From: Arundinibacter roseus
GTDB lineage: Bacteria; Bacteroidota; Bacteroidia; Cytophagales; Spirosomataceae
Assembly: GCF_004348825.1 (NCBI RefSeq)
Contig: NZ_SMJU01000012.1
Coordinates: 108,285 to 172,284, forward strand
Direction of reading: 5' to 3'
DNA: 64,000 nucleotides
The notes under the pieces were generated by a model. It worked only from the letters and a program-made list of their open reading frames with translations. It was not told the origin of the DNA and did not search any database. Within the stretch, counting starts at the first letter, position 1. Each line of letters begins with the position of its first letter. Shown one piece after another: positions 55,753 to 64,000 of the stretch. Both the position numbers and the translations under genes were made by a program.

Positions 55753-55944
55753 ACGGTTACTAAATAGTTGGTTGTGAACAATGAGAAAAAATAGGAGGGA
55801 TGTCTGTCCTATTTTTTCTGCAAAATTCGACAAGCTCTATCTCATGACCGGTTATGGAAATGTAAAGCGTTTATGAAGGAATGAGGGAGAAATCCCCCCG
55901 GATATTAATAAATTATATCTCGATTTTTTTTACCAGAATCTTTC

Positions 55945-56511
55945 TTATTTAAAGGTATAAAAAACGCCAAAACCCGTATTGTTTTGAAAAGAAGCATTTA
56001 CGGTAATCTGCGTTGTTTTTTCGATTCGGCTCGCTTCCAGCGTGGCGGAGCCAAAAGAAGCGCTTACTAAAAAATGGTTGGTCAACTGATACATAAAGCG
56101 CAGCGGCGAAGCGTACACGGACAGGTTTGCTCCGGTAACATCTCCAAAAACCCCCTGTACACTACCCCCTGCGTAAGGGGCGATGTATAGTTTGTCAATA
56201 ATCCTGACAAATTTTCCGCGCTCTACGGCAGGTCCGATCCCAAATCTGTTGGTATTGATATTGAAATCAGGTGCGTCTTCGCTTTGTACATATACGCTGC
56301 CACCAAAAGCCCAATAGGAATTATCTTCTTTGATTTTGCCTAGCAGAAGGTTGCTGCTAAGTGCCAATCGCGAATGCGAAATCTGGTCGTTGGAGTTAAA
56401 TTGGGTGTAAAAAGAGCCGTTAAGAATCTTTCTTCCGGCTAGTTCCTGTCCGAAAGAAGCTCCCGAAATTAGAAGCAGAACACCGATTGTGAAGATGGAT
56501 AGTTTTCTCAT
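55945..56511 (-). CDS. Small secreted beta-barrel/porin-like protein
   Basis: The protein is 188 aa from the ATG at 56511. The signal peptide ends ASFGQ. The mature part alternates short polar and aromatic strands (FYTQFNSNDQI, YWAFGGSVYVQ, LYIAPYAGGSVQG) and ends in GFGVFYTFK, consistent with an 8-strand outer-membrane barrel. No function is evident. It is a single gene upstream of the SusC-led cluster. Confidence 0.7.
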   Translation of the reverse strand: MRKLSIFTIGVLLLISGASFGQELAGRKILNGSFYTQFNSNDQISHSRLALSSNLLLGKIKEDNSYWAFGGSVYVQSEDAPDFNINTNRFGIGPAVERGKFVRIIDKLYIAPYAGGSVQGVFGDVTGANLSVYASPLRFMYQLTNHFLVSASFGSATLEASRIEKTTQITVNASFQNNTGFGVFYTFK

Positions 56512-56644
56512 CTTTAATGGAATTAAGGTTATGGATTTCTTTTTTGTATAAATATAAAAGTAGTTACTAAAAGCGCTTGAAAAAATAGATTCCACCATAA
56601 AAAAAGTTAAAAATTGAGGTCTTTTTAGTACCGTCCGAAGTCAT

Positions 56645-56767
56645 GGGCTTTTACTCATCAAGCGCGCATTCAATTGCTTTGGAAAATGGCTGAGTTCCAG
56701 GGGGTATGGATTTGTACCTCTGACGTGTACGGCCCTGGGTTTTGGAGGCTGTCCGTCCGAAAAGCCC
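56645..56767 (+). ncRNA. Structured RNA candidate before purK (possibly 6S-like)
   Basis: This part of the 315-base gap 56512-56826 is GC-richer than its surroundings and shows nested complementarity: GGGCTTTT (56645-56652) with AAAAGCCC (56760-56767), CCAGGG (56697-56702) with CCCTGG (56733-56738), and GGTA/TACC inside. An open region of ~40 bases separates the outer and inner stems on the 5' side, and ~20 on the 3' side. 6S RNA, a closing stem with a central bubble and an apical stem, is known to sit in front of purK in cyanobacteria (ssaA). The orientation here (plus) fits. No conserved 6S sequence was confirmed, so this remains a guess. Confidence 0.33.
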
Positions 56768-56778
56768 GCCGTAGATTT

Positions 56779-56786
56779 TAATTTTG
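56779..56786 (+). promoter_or_regulatory. -7-like box in front of purK
   Basis: TAATTTTG fits TAnnTTTG. No TTG is seen 19-21 bases upstream. The implied start near 56793 would give purK a leader of about 34 bases and place the structured RNA upstream of this transcript. Confidence 0.3.
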
Positions 56787-56826
56787 CGGTTTTTCTGCCA
56801 ACTTTGTAAAAAGTTTTTTCTAAACT

Positions 56827-57960
56827 ATGCTTTCATCCCGAATCGGAATTCTGGGCGGTGGCCAACTGGGACTCATGCTTTTGCAAGCTGCCGTTGACTG
56901 GAACCTGGACATTCATGTGCTTGATCCTGACGCAGAGGCCCCCTGCCGTTTTATTGCCCCACACTTTCAGCAAGGTTCCTTACAGGATTTTGACACGGTC
57001 TATGCCTTTGGCAAGGATCTTGATATAATTACTATTGAAATAGAAAAGGTAAACGTAGATGCGCTCGAAGCGCTTGAAAAGCTCGGCAAGCGTGTTTTTC
57101 CGCAACCTTCGGTTATTAGAAAGATTCAGGATAAGCGCATACAGAAGCAGTTTTTTCGGGATCATTTTCTGCCAACCGCCGATTTTATCCTGACCGAAAC
57201 CAAAGCAGACGTTGCGCTGCACCTCGATTTTTTGCCCGCTTTTCACAAGCTTGGGCGCGATGGATACGACGGTCGAGGCGTGCAGCGCATCAGTTCCGGG
57301 GCAGATTTGGAAAAAGCTTTTGACGCACCGGGCTTGCTGGAAACGGCCGTTCCGTTTGAAAAAGAAATTGCGGTGATTGTGGGCCGAAATGCTCGTGGAG
57401 AAATGAAAACATTTCCCGTTGTAGAAATGGTTTTTCATCCCGAACACAACCTCGTGGATTATCTGTTTGCGCCGGCCCTTCTTGACGAAACTGTTCGACT
57501 GGAAGCTGAAAGCATTGCACTGCGTACTGCCGAAGCCTTCGGAATTGTGGGCGTGCTGGCTGTCGAAATGTTTGTGCGTCCGGGAGGTGAAGTTTTGATC
57601 AATGAAGTGGCGCCGCGCCCGCACAACAGCGGGCATCATACGATTCGTGCCAACGCCACGTCGCAGTATGAGCAGCATTGGCGGGCGATTTTAGGGTTAC
57701 CTTTGGGCAGTACCGAGCAGTTTGAGCCTTCGGCAATGGTTAACCTGCTGGGTGAGGATGGACACACCGGCCCGGCTCATTACGAAGGAATGGAATCGTT
57801 GCTGGCTACCGCCAAAGTATATCCGTTTTTGTACGGAAAAGCCACCACACGGCCCTTTCGTAAAATGGGACACGTGACTATTCTCGATCAGAATACTGAC
57901 GATTTGAAAGATAAAGCTGAGTTTGTAAAAAAGAGTATCCGGGTCATTTCGCAGGCGTAG
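56827..57960 (+). CDS. purK: 5-(carboxyamino)imidazole ribonucleotide synthase
   Basis: The protein is 377 aa, ATP-grasp fold. [16 protein letters not shown] (8-23) is the PurK N-terminal motif. [15 protein letters not shown] and the acidic ligands in [27 protein letters not shown] are diagnostic. It carboxylates AIR to N5-CAIR using ATP and bicarbonate. purE follows 89 bases downstream, so the two-step PurK/PurE route operates. Confidence 0.97.
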   Translation: MLSSRIGILGGGQLGLMLLQAAVDWNLDIHVLDPDAEAPCRFIAPHFQQGSLQDFDTVYAFGKDLDIITIEIEKVNVDALEALEKLGKRVFPQPSVIRKIQDKRIQKQFFRDHFLPTADFILTETKADVALHLDFLPAFHKLGRDGYDGRGVQRISSGADLEKAFDAPGLLETAVPFEKEIAVIVGRNARGEMKTFPVVEMVFHPEHNLVDYLFAPALLDETVRLEAESIALRTAEAFGIVGVLAVEMFVRPGGEVLINEVAPRPHNSGHHTIRANATSQYEQHWRAILGLPLGSTEQFEPSAMVNLLGEDGHTGPAHYEGMESLLATAKVYPFLYGKATTRPFRKMGHVTILDQNTDDLKDKAEFVKKSIRVISQA

Positions 57961-58049
57961 TTTCGGATTTTTACTTCATACGTAAAGTTTTTTACTACAA
58001 ATCACTAATAATCTCCTGGCTAACAGCTACATATTTAATAGAAGAAATA

Positions 58050-58541
58050 ATGATTGGAATAATAATGGGCAGCCTGTCGGACCAACCCGTCATGCAGGAA
58101 GCAGCCAAGGTACTAAAAGAACTCGGAGTTGCGTTTGAAATGCAGGTTGTGTCGGCACACCGGACGCCGGAATTGATGCTGACCTACGCTAAAAACGCCC
58201 GGGAGCGGGGAATTAAGGTAATCATTGCCGGCGCAGGCGGGGCTGCCCACCTGCCAGGAATGGTGGCGTCGCTCACGTCTTTGCCGGTCATTGGCGTTCC
58301 GATTCTTTCCAGCAACTCTATTGATGGCTGGGATTCGGTGCTTTCTATTTTGCAAATGCCCGGCGGCGTTCCGGTTGCTACCGTAGCGCTGAACGGTGCA
58401 AAAAATGCCGGAATTTTGGCGGCCCAAATTCTGGGAACAAGTGACGAAATCCTCGCAATTCGTCTTGATGAATACAAAGAAGAGTTGAAAACGAAAGTTA
58501 CCGAGATGAATCAGGAACTGAGTAATTTAAGTATCCTGTGA
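58050..58541 (+). CDS. purE: N5-carboxyaminoimidazole ribonucleotide mutase (class I)
   Basis: The protein is 163 aa. [13 protein letters not shown] near the N-terminus, [10 protein letters not shown] with the catalytic His, [14 protein letters not shown] and [18 protein letters not shown] define class I PurE. It converts N5-CAIR to CAIR. It forms an operon with purK. Confidence 0.97.
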   Translation: MIGIIMGSLSDQPVMQEAAKVLKELGVAFEMQVVSAHRTPELMLTYAKNARERGIKVIIAGAGGAAHLPGMVASLTSLPVIGVPILSSNSIDGWDSVLSILQMPGGVPVATVALNGAKNAGILAAQILGTSDEILAIRLDEYKEELKTKVTEMNQELSNLSIL

Positions 58542-58600
58542 TTCCAGATTATATCCAATTTCACACAAATTGCATCTTCAATTAGTAGTCTGATTAAGTT

Positions 58601-59254
58601 ATGGAAGAAGAAAATCCCAAACCAAAAAATATCCGTCCGGACGAAACCTCAAAACTTCCTCTCATCACCCTGCTGACTCTCGTAGGAATTATTATCGCCC
58701 TCTTTCTGATTGGTTATGAGTATATTACTGATGACACAACGGGTTCGGAGGAAGTTACAAATATCAGTCCTGATACGACAACGAAAGTACTGCCGATTGA
58801 GGTAGAGCCCGAACCGATAATCGAAGAAGAAGCCCCCGCAGAAATTGTGGATAAGCCTGTGGCGACTGAAACCCCCACGCCCGAGCCTGCCAAACCGGAA
58901 CCCAAAGCTGAACCAAAACCTGTGGCTGTGGATCCGGGCGGAACAGAAATTAAGCATACAGTACGTCCGGGAGAAACCTTTTTTGGGATTGCGAATCGCT
59001 ATAATTTGACAGCCGAAACGCTGAAATCGCTTAACCCATCCATAAAGGACGTAACCAAAGATCTAAAAGCCGACGTGACGAAACTCAACGTGCGGGTGCA
59101 GGCCGTTCATACCGTAGGGCCGGGCGATGTATTGCGCGTAGTTGCCGGGAAATATGGCATCAGCAAGCAACTCCTGATGGAAGCCAACGGAAAAACCCGG
59201 GATATTTCCAACCGGGGCGAAAAGTTGATTATTCCTTTTAAATCAAAGAAATAA
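58601..59254 (+). CDS. Membrane-anchored LysM peptidoglycan-binding protein
   Basis: The protein is 217 aa. One membrane helix at ~20-42 (LITLLTLVGIIIALFLIGYEY) is followed by a Pro/Glu/Lys-rich periplasmic spacer (~70-112) and two LysM domains: HTVRPGETFFGIANRYNL and HTVGPGDVLRVVAGKYGI. The second lacks part of its central motif. A type II inner-membrane protein reaching the cell wall is inferred. It follows purE by 59 bases and ends at a strong terminator. Confidence 0.88.
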   Translation: MEEENPKPKNIRPDETSKLPLITLLTLVGIIIALFLIGYEYITDDTTGSEEVTNISPDTTTKVLPIEVEPEPIIEEEAPAEIVDKPVATETPTPEPAKPEPKAEPKPVAVDPGGTEIKHTVRPGETFFGIANRYNLTAETLKSLNPSIKDVTKDLKADVTKLNVRVQAVHTVGPGDVLRVVAGKYGISKQLLMEANGKTRDISNRGEKLIIPFKSKK

Positions 59255-59280
59255 AGATTTTTTAAGAATATTTTTAAGAA

Positions 59281-59320
59281 AAAAGGGGTTCTTTCCACCA
59301 CTGGAAAGAACCCCTTTTTT
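59281..59320. terminator. Bidirectional terminator between LysM and barrel genes
   Basis: Arms 59281-59297 and 59302-59318 (AAAAGGGGTTCTTTCCA and its complement) form a 17-bp stem with a 4-base loop, ending in T6 on the plus strand and preceded by A-runs. It lies between convergent genes. Confidence 0.9.
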
Positions 59321-59333
59321 GGATTTTTATATT

Positions 59334-62240
59334 TCAAAAAGGGCGATATCCCCCACCACCCGGACTACGTTCTCCACCGGGACCGCCCCAGCTGCGGGGG
59401 CGCTCTTCAACCGGAGCCGGAGCTTTGCCAAAGTTGCGAAGCGTATAGGTGAAGGTCAGCATAGCGTACTGAGTCAATACCCGGCTCGTAACGTCTTCCA
59501 GGAAGGTTTCGGTTACGTTTCGGCTGATGCTGTTGTTCTGTGCCAGAATATCAAAAACAGTAAGTTTCAGTTCACCTTTGTTGTCTTTCAGGAATTTCTT
59601 ACCAACACTTGCATTCCAGAGCGTAAAGTTCTGATTAAATCCTTCTCCAAGTCCACGAAACGATTGGTTGGTGAGGTCGGTTTGAAGCACAAATCCTTTT
59701 CCAAAAATCCAGTTTACCCGTGCCGATGTATTCTGTGAGAAAAAGTTGTTGTCGAGCTGCGGTTGCAAACTGTTACGTACGATGTTGTAGTTGCCGTTGA
59801 AGGCCACCGTAAAATCCAGGTTAGTGCTAATGTTGCTGCTCAAAACAATTCCCTGCGTAAGCGCATAGTTGTTCGAGAGGTTCAACTGCTCATTGATCAA
59901 ACCCGGCAGGCGGGTTACCGTAACGCCCGAATTCAGGTTCAGATTTACCTTAATTGCCTTTATCGGTGAGCCATAGTTTACAAAGCCGCGAAAATTCCAG
60001 TTACCATCCAGGTTGACGGGTGTAGTCAGCTGTGCGCCTTGTTCGAGCCGTAAACCGTTTGGCAGCGTCACCGGCGTTTGGGCTACAAAGGTGGAGTTGG
60101 TAATGCTGTTTCCGGTATAATTAAAGGAGCCATATATAAAAAAGTTGCGGCCCAATTTCGAGTCAGATGACGAATAGCGCAGGTTGACGCGGTGGCTGTA
60201 CTCCTGTTTCAAATTAGGATTTCCGGCGGTCAGGAATAGCGGATTGCTATTGTTTACCACATTTTGAAGCTGCGTAATGGAAGGCTCGTTGGTGGAAGTA
60301 CGGTAAAACATGCGGAGGTTTTTACCTTCCGAAGGCCGGAACATGAAGAAACCGTTGGGCAGAATATTGGTAAAGGTCTGATCTACTTCGTTAAATCGAG
60401 GGAAAAGCTGTTGGCTGTACAGCCCGGCACTTTGGAAATCTACGCCTACTGCGCCCGTCACTTTTTTCTTGTTTCCCCGCAAAGTCAACCCGGCCCGGTG
60501 AGTAAGGTATTGATTGTCAAAGGTGTTTGAAAGAAGCGTGTCCAAACGGGCGTAACGCTGTTCGGAATTAACGTAGTGGAACGTCTCACTTTTGGAATCA
60601 CTGTTGCTCAAATTAACCGTGTAGCCAAATTGCAGCTGAACAATCTTGCTGAGGGGTTCGGTGTAGTTGATACTTGCACCCATGCGTGCAGTATTTGATA
60701 GCGACTCCGAAATCTGATCGATCGTGTCACCGGGAAAACGGCCCGTGTTGTAGAACTGATTCAGGGCATACAGGCTGCCTTCGGAGGTGCGGTTGTTGAT
60801 ATTGGTCGACAAATTTACCGAAAGCGTGCGTCCGGCTTTGGCAAAGCGGTGCCGCCATAACAATGAACTATTGGAGCCAAGTCCCATCGATTCGTTGCGT
60901 TGTGTGTTGTCGGTTTCGTTAAGCAACGTGCCATTTTGCAGCGTAGTAGCACCGATCCGCATGGTGTTAGACGTATTGTTTTGCCAGCTGATTCCGGGAG
61001 AAAAAATGAATGAATTATTTTTATTCAAGGTATACTCAAACCTGAAATTGACGCGGTGATTGAGGTTAGTATTGGAAAAATTATTTTGTTCTGAGTAAAA
61101 CTGATTGCCCGTAGCATTCGTCAGGAAGGTTTCGCGATTGGTATTTTGGGTATTCGCATTGCCGGATCTGTTGAAAAAATAGCTTCCTGTAACTTCCAGA
61201 TTTTTCCCCCACTTATCCGAATAGTTCAGTCCAAGTGCGGTTGTATTGGTAATACCATTTTGCTGACCTACCAAAAAATTGGAAGCAGCATCACCGCCCC
61301 CACCGCCCCCGCCGCCCCGGCCACCTCTGCCGCCCCCGCGGCCCGAGTTACCCCCTCCGCCCAATGCACCTGCCAAATCCTGCGAAGAAAAGTTTTGCTG
61401 ATTGATGTTATTGGAAAGTCCAATAATTGAAATGCGTTTATCTTTCCCAAAAATATTCAGATTTCCGCCCGCCATGTAGCGATTGTCGGAGCCGTAGCCG
61501 GCAAAGGCTTTTCCAAATTTTCCGGCATTCCGATCCGTGCGGGTCACGATATTGATGGTCTTTTGCGCGTTGCCATCGTCAAAACCCGTAAACTGAGATT
61601 GGTCGCTCTGACGGTCAAATACTTCAATTTTATCTACAATTTCAGCGGGTAAATTGCGAAGTGCAAGCGTGGCATCGTCGCCAAAAAATACCTTTCCGTC
61701 TACCAATACCCGTTGCACGGCCTCGCCCTGCGCCTGCACCTGTCCGTTCACAACCGTAATGCCGGGCATTTTCTGAATCAGGTCTTCGGTTGTTGCGTCG
61801 GGGTTGGTCTTAAACGCCGCCGCATTGAACTGCGTCGTGTCGCCTTTTTGCTGCGATTGCTGAATTTGACCCACTACTTTTACCTCTTTCAAATCCGTAG
61901 CCGACTCCTGTAAAGGAATAGTGCCGAGCTGAATCACGGGCTCGCTGAGCTCGTTAATACTAACCGTGCGGAGGGCATCACTGTAACTTAAATACGTAAC
62001 TTTAAGTAAATATTTTGCCTGAGTCAGGCCCTGAAATTCAAATTTTCCGTTCAGATCCGTTGTTGTGTACACGGGTTTGGTGTCTTTTCCGGGTATTTCC
62101 ACGCTCACGTAGGCACCGGCGACGCCTTGCTGCGAGGTACTGTCAAGCACAGTGCCCGTAAGTCGGTACGTTTGCGCCTGTGCCACAAAAGCGGACATGC
62201 TCAGAATCAGGAATAAAAAGGCTGAATGTATCTTTGCCAT
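59334..62240 (-). CDS. TonB-receptor-like outer-membrane barrel protein with Gly-rich insert
   Basis: The protein is 968 aa with a signal peptide ending AQAQ. A carboxypeptidase-regulatory-like domain follows (TGTVLDSTSQQGVAGAYVSV), then a plug region (TEDLIQKMPGITVVNGQVQA, QRVLVDGKVFFGDDATLALRNL, VDKIEVFDRQSDQS) and a barrel. This is the OMP_b-brl_3 branch of TonB-type receptors. Near residues 290-315 there is a Gly/Arg-rich run, and the C-terminus is again Gly/Pro-rich. The substrate is unknown; no SusD adjoins it. Confidence 0.88.
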   Translation of the reverse strand: MAKIHSAFLFLILSMSAFVAQAQTYRLTGTVLDSTSQQGVAGAYVSVEIPGKDTKPVYTTTDLNGKFEFQGLTQAKYLLKVTYLSYSDALRTVSINELSEPVIQLGTIPLQESATDLKEVKVVGQIQQSQQKGDTTQFNAAAFKTNPDATTEDLIQKMPGITVVNGQVQAQGEAVQRVLVDGKVFFGDDATLALRNLPAEIVDKIEVFDRQSDQSQFTGFDDGNAQKTINIVTRTDRNAGKFGKAFAGYGSDNRYMAGGNLNIFGKDKRISIIGLSNNINQQNFSSQDLAGALGGGGNSGRGGGRGGRGGGGGGGGDAASNFLVGQQNGITNTTALGLNYSDKWGKNLEVTGSYFFNRSGNANTQNTNRETFLTNATGNQFYSEQNNFSNTNLNHRVNFRFEYTLNKNNSFIFSPGISWQNNTSNTMRIGATTLQNGTLLNETDNTQRNESMGLGSNSSLLWRHRFAKAGRTLSVNLSTNINNRTSEGSLYALNQFYNTGRFPGDTIDQISESLSNTARMGASINYTEPLSKIVQLQFGYTVNLSNSDSKSETFHYVNSEQRYARLDTLLSNTFDNQYLTHRAGLTLRGNKKKVTGAVGVDFQSAGLYSQQLFPRFNEVDQTFTNILPNGFFMFRPSEGKNLRMFYRTSTNEPSITQLQNVVNNSNPLFLTAGNPNLKQEYSHRVNLRYSSSDSKLGRNFFIYGSFNYTGNSITNSTFVAQTPVTLPNGLRLEQGAQLTTPVNLDGNWNFRGFVNYGSPIKAIKVNLNLNSGVTVTRLPGLINEQLNLSNNYALTQGIVLSSNISTNLDFTVAFNGNYNIVRNSLQPQLDNNFFSQNTSARVNWIFGKGFVLQTDLTNQSFRGLGEGFNQNFTLWNASVGKKFLKDNKGELKLTVFDILAQNNSISRNVTETFLEDVTSRVLTQYAMLTFTYTLRNFGKAPAPVEERPRSWGGPGGERSPGGGGYRPF
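61286..61357 (-). repeat. Low-complexity Gly/Arg-rich coding segment
   Basis: The DNA is a long CCN-type pyrimidine-rich run on the plus strand (GGN codons on the minus strand) encoding RGG-like repeats within the outer-membrane barrel gene. It is a candidate for slipped-strand length variation that would add or remove glycines without a frameshift if in units of three. Confidence 0.6.
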
Positions 62241-62384
62241 AAAGTAGTTGGTTTCGGGTAGTTCCGAGGTTAGAGCAGTGAAAGTAAAACGGGTTTAATT
62301 GCTCGCTGTGGCTAGTAGACCAACGGCCCGAACCAACCGATAAACTCCCGGTTTTACTCTATACATCCTTAAACTATTTTTACG

Positions 62385-62831
62385 ATGTCCGATTTTTTGT
62401 CCCCACTTTTTACCTACAATCAGGAAATGAATGACCGGATCATTCTCCAACTAACAACCCACACATGGCCCGAACCCGAGCCGCTGCATCGGCTCATGAG
62501 CCACATACTTACGGCGCATCATATCTGGAATCAGCGACTTGCAGGCAACATTCCCCGCTATGGCGTTTGGGAAAGTGTTCCCGTTGGAACATGGCAGTCT
62601 CTGCATCAGGAAAATACCGAAGAAAGCGTTCGACTGTTACAAGAATTTTCTGGAAGTCAGTTTATTACATATACCAACAGCCGGGGTGAAGCCTTTTCCA
62701 ATAGTGTGCAGGATATACTTTTTCACGTGATCAATCATTCGACCTATCATCGCGCGCAAATTGCCACCGAAGTGCGTCGGCAAGGCGGAAATCCGCTGGC
62801 AACGGACTATATTTTTTATAAGAGAAGTTGA
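62385..62831 (+). CDS. DinB/YfiT-like metal-binding protein
   Basis: The protein is 148 aa, a four-helix bundle. The three metal-site histidines typical of DinB are in MSHILTAHHIWNQRL and VINHSTYHRAQI. Members include bacillithiol/mycothiol S-transferases and many of unknown role. The stop is followed, 9 bases on, by a 13-G tract. Confidence 0.88.
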   Translation: MSDFLSPLFTYNQEMNDRIILQLTTHTWPEPEPLHRLMSHILTAHHIWNQRLAGNIPRYGVWESVPVGTWQSLHQENTEESVRLLQEFSGSQFITYTNSRGEAFSNSVQDILFHVINHSTYHRAQIATEVRRQGGNPLATDYIFYKRS

Positions 62832-62840
62832 GGTTTGGGC

Positions 62841-62853
62841 GGGGGGGGGGGGG
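62841..62853 (+). repeat. Run of 13 G between DinB and Fic genes
   Basis: Thirteen consecutive G occur in the 54-base gap between two convergent genes. It does not lie in a reading frame, so it cannot switch either protein. It could be a real mononucleotide repeat or a sequencing/assembly artefact. Confidence 0.85.
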
Positions 62854-62885
62854 CTGATTAAATGAGTTCCAGATTTTGGTTTAAA

Positions 62886-63443
62886 CTATTCTTCATCATC
62901 CTCTTTCCGGTATCCTTCATAGTAGTACGATTGCTCGATACCTTTAAAGATAATTTTTTTATTGTTTACGTCGTCAGTTAGATTGGCATGAAGTAAAGTC
63001 CTTAGTTCCAAATCGTTTACAGGGCTTCGTTCCATCGCCTGCAAATAAAGAATTTTGTCGGCGAACTGCCAGTTAACCAATTTATTGAGTTTTGTTTTCA
63101 GCAACCTATCGAGCCAAATACGCATCGTTCTGCCGTTTCCTTCCAGAAAAGGGTGAGCGATGTTCATTTCTACATATTTAGCAATAATTTCTTCGAATGT
63201 ATTATCCGGCATTTCTTCAATTTTGACCAAAATTTCATTCAGATACAAAGCATTAGCAAATCTAAAACCACCTTTCGAAATATTTTTCGTACGAATTTGT
63301 CCTGCAAAATCATACAAACCGTCAAACAAATAGCGATGTATTTGCTGCAAGCCTTTGGTTGTACCCACCTCCATTGTGTCAATATCTCCTGACTCAATTA
63401 AACGATAGGCGTTTTCCAGACTTTTTTTATCTATGTTTTTCAT
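62886..63443 (-). CDS. Class III Fic-domain AMP-transferase (NmFic-like)
   Basis: The protein is 185 aa. The Fic core motif HPFLEGNGR spans residues 97-105, with the flap [12 protein letters not shown] (53-64) and the ATP-phosphate site. Near the C-terminus S172-YYY-E176-G is the inhibitory S-x-x-x-E-G motif of class III Fic proteins, where Glu blocks the active site until the helix is released. Length and sequence layout ([33 protein letters not shown]) closely follow Neisseria meningitidis Fic, which modifies DNA gyrase/topoisomerase IV. The surrounding DNA is AT-rich and next to a mobile element, consistent with transfer. No separate antitoxin is needed or seen. Confidence 0.92.
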   Translation of the reverse strand: MKNIDKKSLENAYRLIESGDIDTMEVGTTKGLQQIHRYLFDGLYDFAGQIRTKNISKGGFRFANALYLNEILVKIEEMPDNTFEEIIAKYVEMNIAHPFLEGNGRTMRIWLDRLLKTKLNKLVNWQFADKILYLQAMERSPVNDLELRTLLHANLTDDVNNKKIIFKGIEQSYYYEGYRKEDDEE

Positions 63444-63571
63444 GGTATGTAGATTACAATATAACAGTTATGAATTTTAAAAATGTAGAATAATTTCTTA
63501 CGCCTTTTTTGCACAACATCTCAAAGTTATTTTTTGTAATAATGATATATTGAAAAACACATCTCAATAAT

Positions 63572-63881
63572 TCAAATAATACGTTTTCTTAAATTTGTAC
63601 TGTCTTTATTGCTTTTGCCAATATTACAGGTTTCACATAAAGTTTGGTAATTATCTAAATGATTTAGTCCTCCTTTTGACCTAGGTATAATATGGTCAAC
63701 ATGCAGAATCGCTCCGCTTTCGGAGTTCCTTCCACAAGAAAGGCATTTCCAATTGTCTCTTTGAAAAACTTGCCATCGAAGTGCTGGCATTACCTTTATT
63801 TTAGTATCCGCAATTTTTAGTAATTCATTTTTAGAAATATTTGTATTTTGATCTATTCTAGGGCTTAAATCTATTGAACTA
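63572..63881 (-). pseudogene. HNH endonuclease, probably 5'-truncated by the adjacent IS element
   Basis: An intact HNH core is coded at 63572-63790: VFQRDNWKCLSCG, HVDHIIPRSKGG, LCETCNIGKSNKD, with two Cys pairs for zinc. The frame stays open upstream of the ATG at 63790 for about 40 codons (IDLSPRIDQNTNISKNELL and on) with no start codon, and stops at 63914-63916 inside the presumed IS. This suggests the N-terminal part of a longer protein was cut off by insertion. If the ATG at 63790 is the true start, the gene would be a complete 72-aa orphan HNH protein. Confidence 0.6.
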
Positions 63882-64000
63882 GGCTCTTGGTAAATATAGT
63901 TAAATTTCTTAAATTACTTGAAATTAAACTAGTTAGTATGGAAAATCGCTTTAAAAGTTTGACGTTATTTGAATTTCAGGAAAAATTCCCTGACGATGAT
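63882..64000 (+). mobile_element. Left end of an IS1595-type insertion sequence (continues beyond window)
   Basis: The element is recognised by the transposase N-terminus at 63938. The boundary is uncertain; GGCTCTTGGTAAAT at 63882 looks like a terminal inverted repeat start, with the preceding 8 bases TTGAACTA as the possible target duplication (IS1595 elements make 8-bp duplications). The other end lies outside the window. Confidence 0.45.
63938..64000 (+). CDS. IS1595-family transposase (N-terminal fragment, cut by window edge)
   Basis: Only 21 codons are visible, starting MENRFKSLTLFEFQEKF. The pattern FKSL-x-x-FE-F-x-x-x-FPD is how IS1595-family transposases begin, ahead of a zinc ribbon. 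The rest lies beyond base 64000. Confidence 0.55.
   Translation, partial: MENRFKSLTLFEFQEKFPDDD

Noticed and set aside
61286..61357. Repetitive C-rich stretch as a CRISPR or non-coding repeat
   Set aside because: It is in frame within the barrel gene and simply encodes glycines and arginines; there are no spacers.

Overview
The window looks like chromosomal DNA of a member of the Bacteroidota, most likely the order Cytophagales (Runella/Dyadobacter/Spirosoma-like). The basis is two SusC/SusD pairs, outer-membrane barrels with carboxypeptidase-regulatory-like N-termini, a membrane propeller sensor-regulator ending in a LuxR-type helix-turn-helix, promoters of the TTG / TAnnTTTG type, a short CarB, and many lipoprotein signal peptides. 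No rRNA, tRNA, CRISPR array or prophage was seen. Most of the window is dense and core-like. The last 1.2 kb is AT-rich and accessory.

Layout. 1-1196: truncated SGNH-hydrolase-like membrane protein. 1435-13004 (minus): a polysaccharide-utilisation locus with SusC, SusD, a LamG surface lipoprotein, two paralogous GH144/'glucoamylase-like' enzymes and a one-piece membrane sensor/transcription factor; beta-1,2-glucan is the best substrate guess. 13266-20622 (plus): P-type cation ATPase, AraC regulator, TonB-type outer-membrane barrel, and a CPYC flavoprotein behind a long palindrome that overlaps its promoter. 20704-31714: AKR, VOC protein, pirin, a two-gene glycosyltransferase unit, MFS/Crp, TcdA-TatD-lipoprotein, DUF1801, a lipoprotein alpha-glucosidase and a Bor-family lipoprotein. 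31936-42556: carB with a large 5' hairpin, a thioredoxin-like protein lacking its cysteines, nuoC detached from nuoA-nuoB, a membrane patatin lipase, a thioredoxin-like ferredoxin and ferritin.

42743-46209: XRE/zipper regulator divergent from a PIN-domain protein, then a two-gene unit of unknown function (333 and 79 aa) closed by a perfect terminator, and a DUF4177 protein. 46268-55752 (minus): SusC, SusD-like_2, a secreted alkaline-phosphatase-superfamily enzyme, a PhnZ-like HD diiron-oxygenase candidate and a large propeller/phosphoesterase, together a plausible phosphorus or organophosphonate acquisition locus. 56511-62240: small barrel protein, a structured-RNA candidate, purK-purE, a LysM protein and a Gly-rich outer-membrane barrel. 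62385-64000: DinB protein, a 13-G tract, a class III Fic AMP-transferase, an HNH endonuclease remnant and the left end of an IS1595-type element that continues past the window.

Most novel-looking items: the palindrome/operator at 19609-19659; the carB leader hairpin; the SusCD + PhnZ-like + phosphoesterase locus; the split nuo cluster; the possible 6S-like RNA in front of purK; and the PIN and 333/79-aa genes of unknown function. All functions are read from sequence and family memory only; no database search was run.
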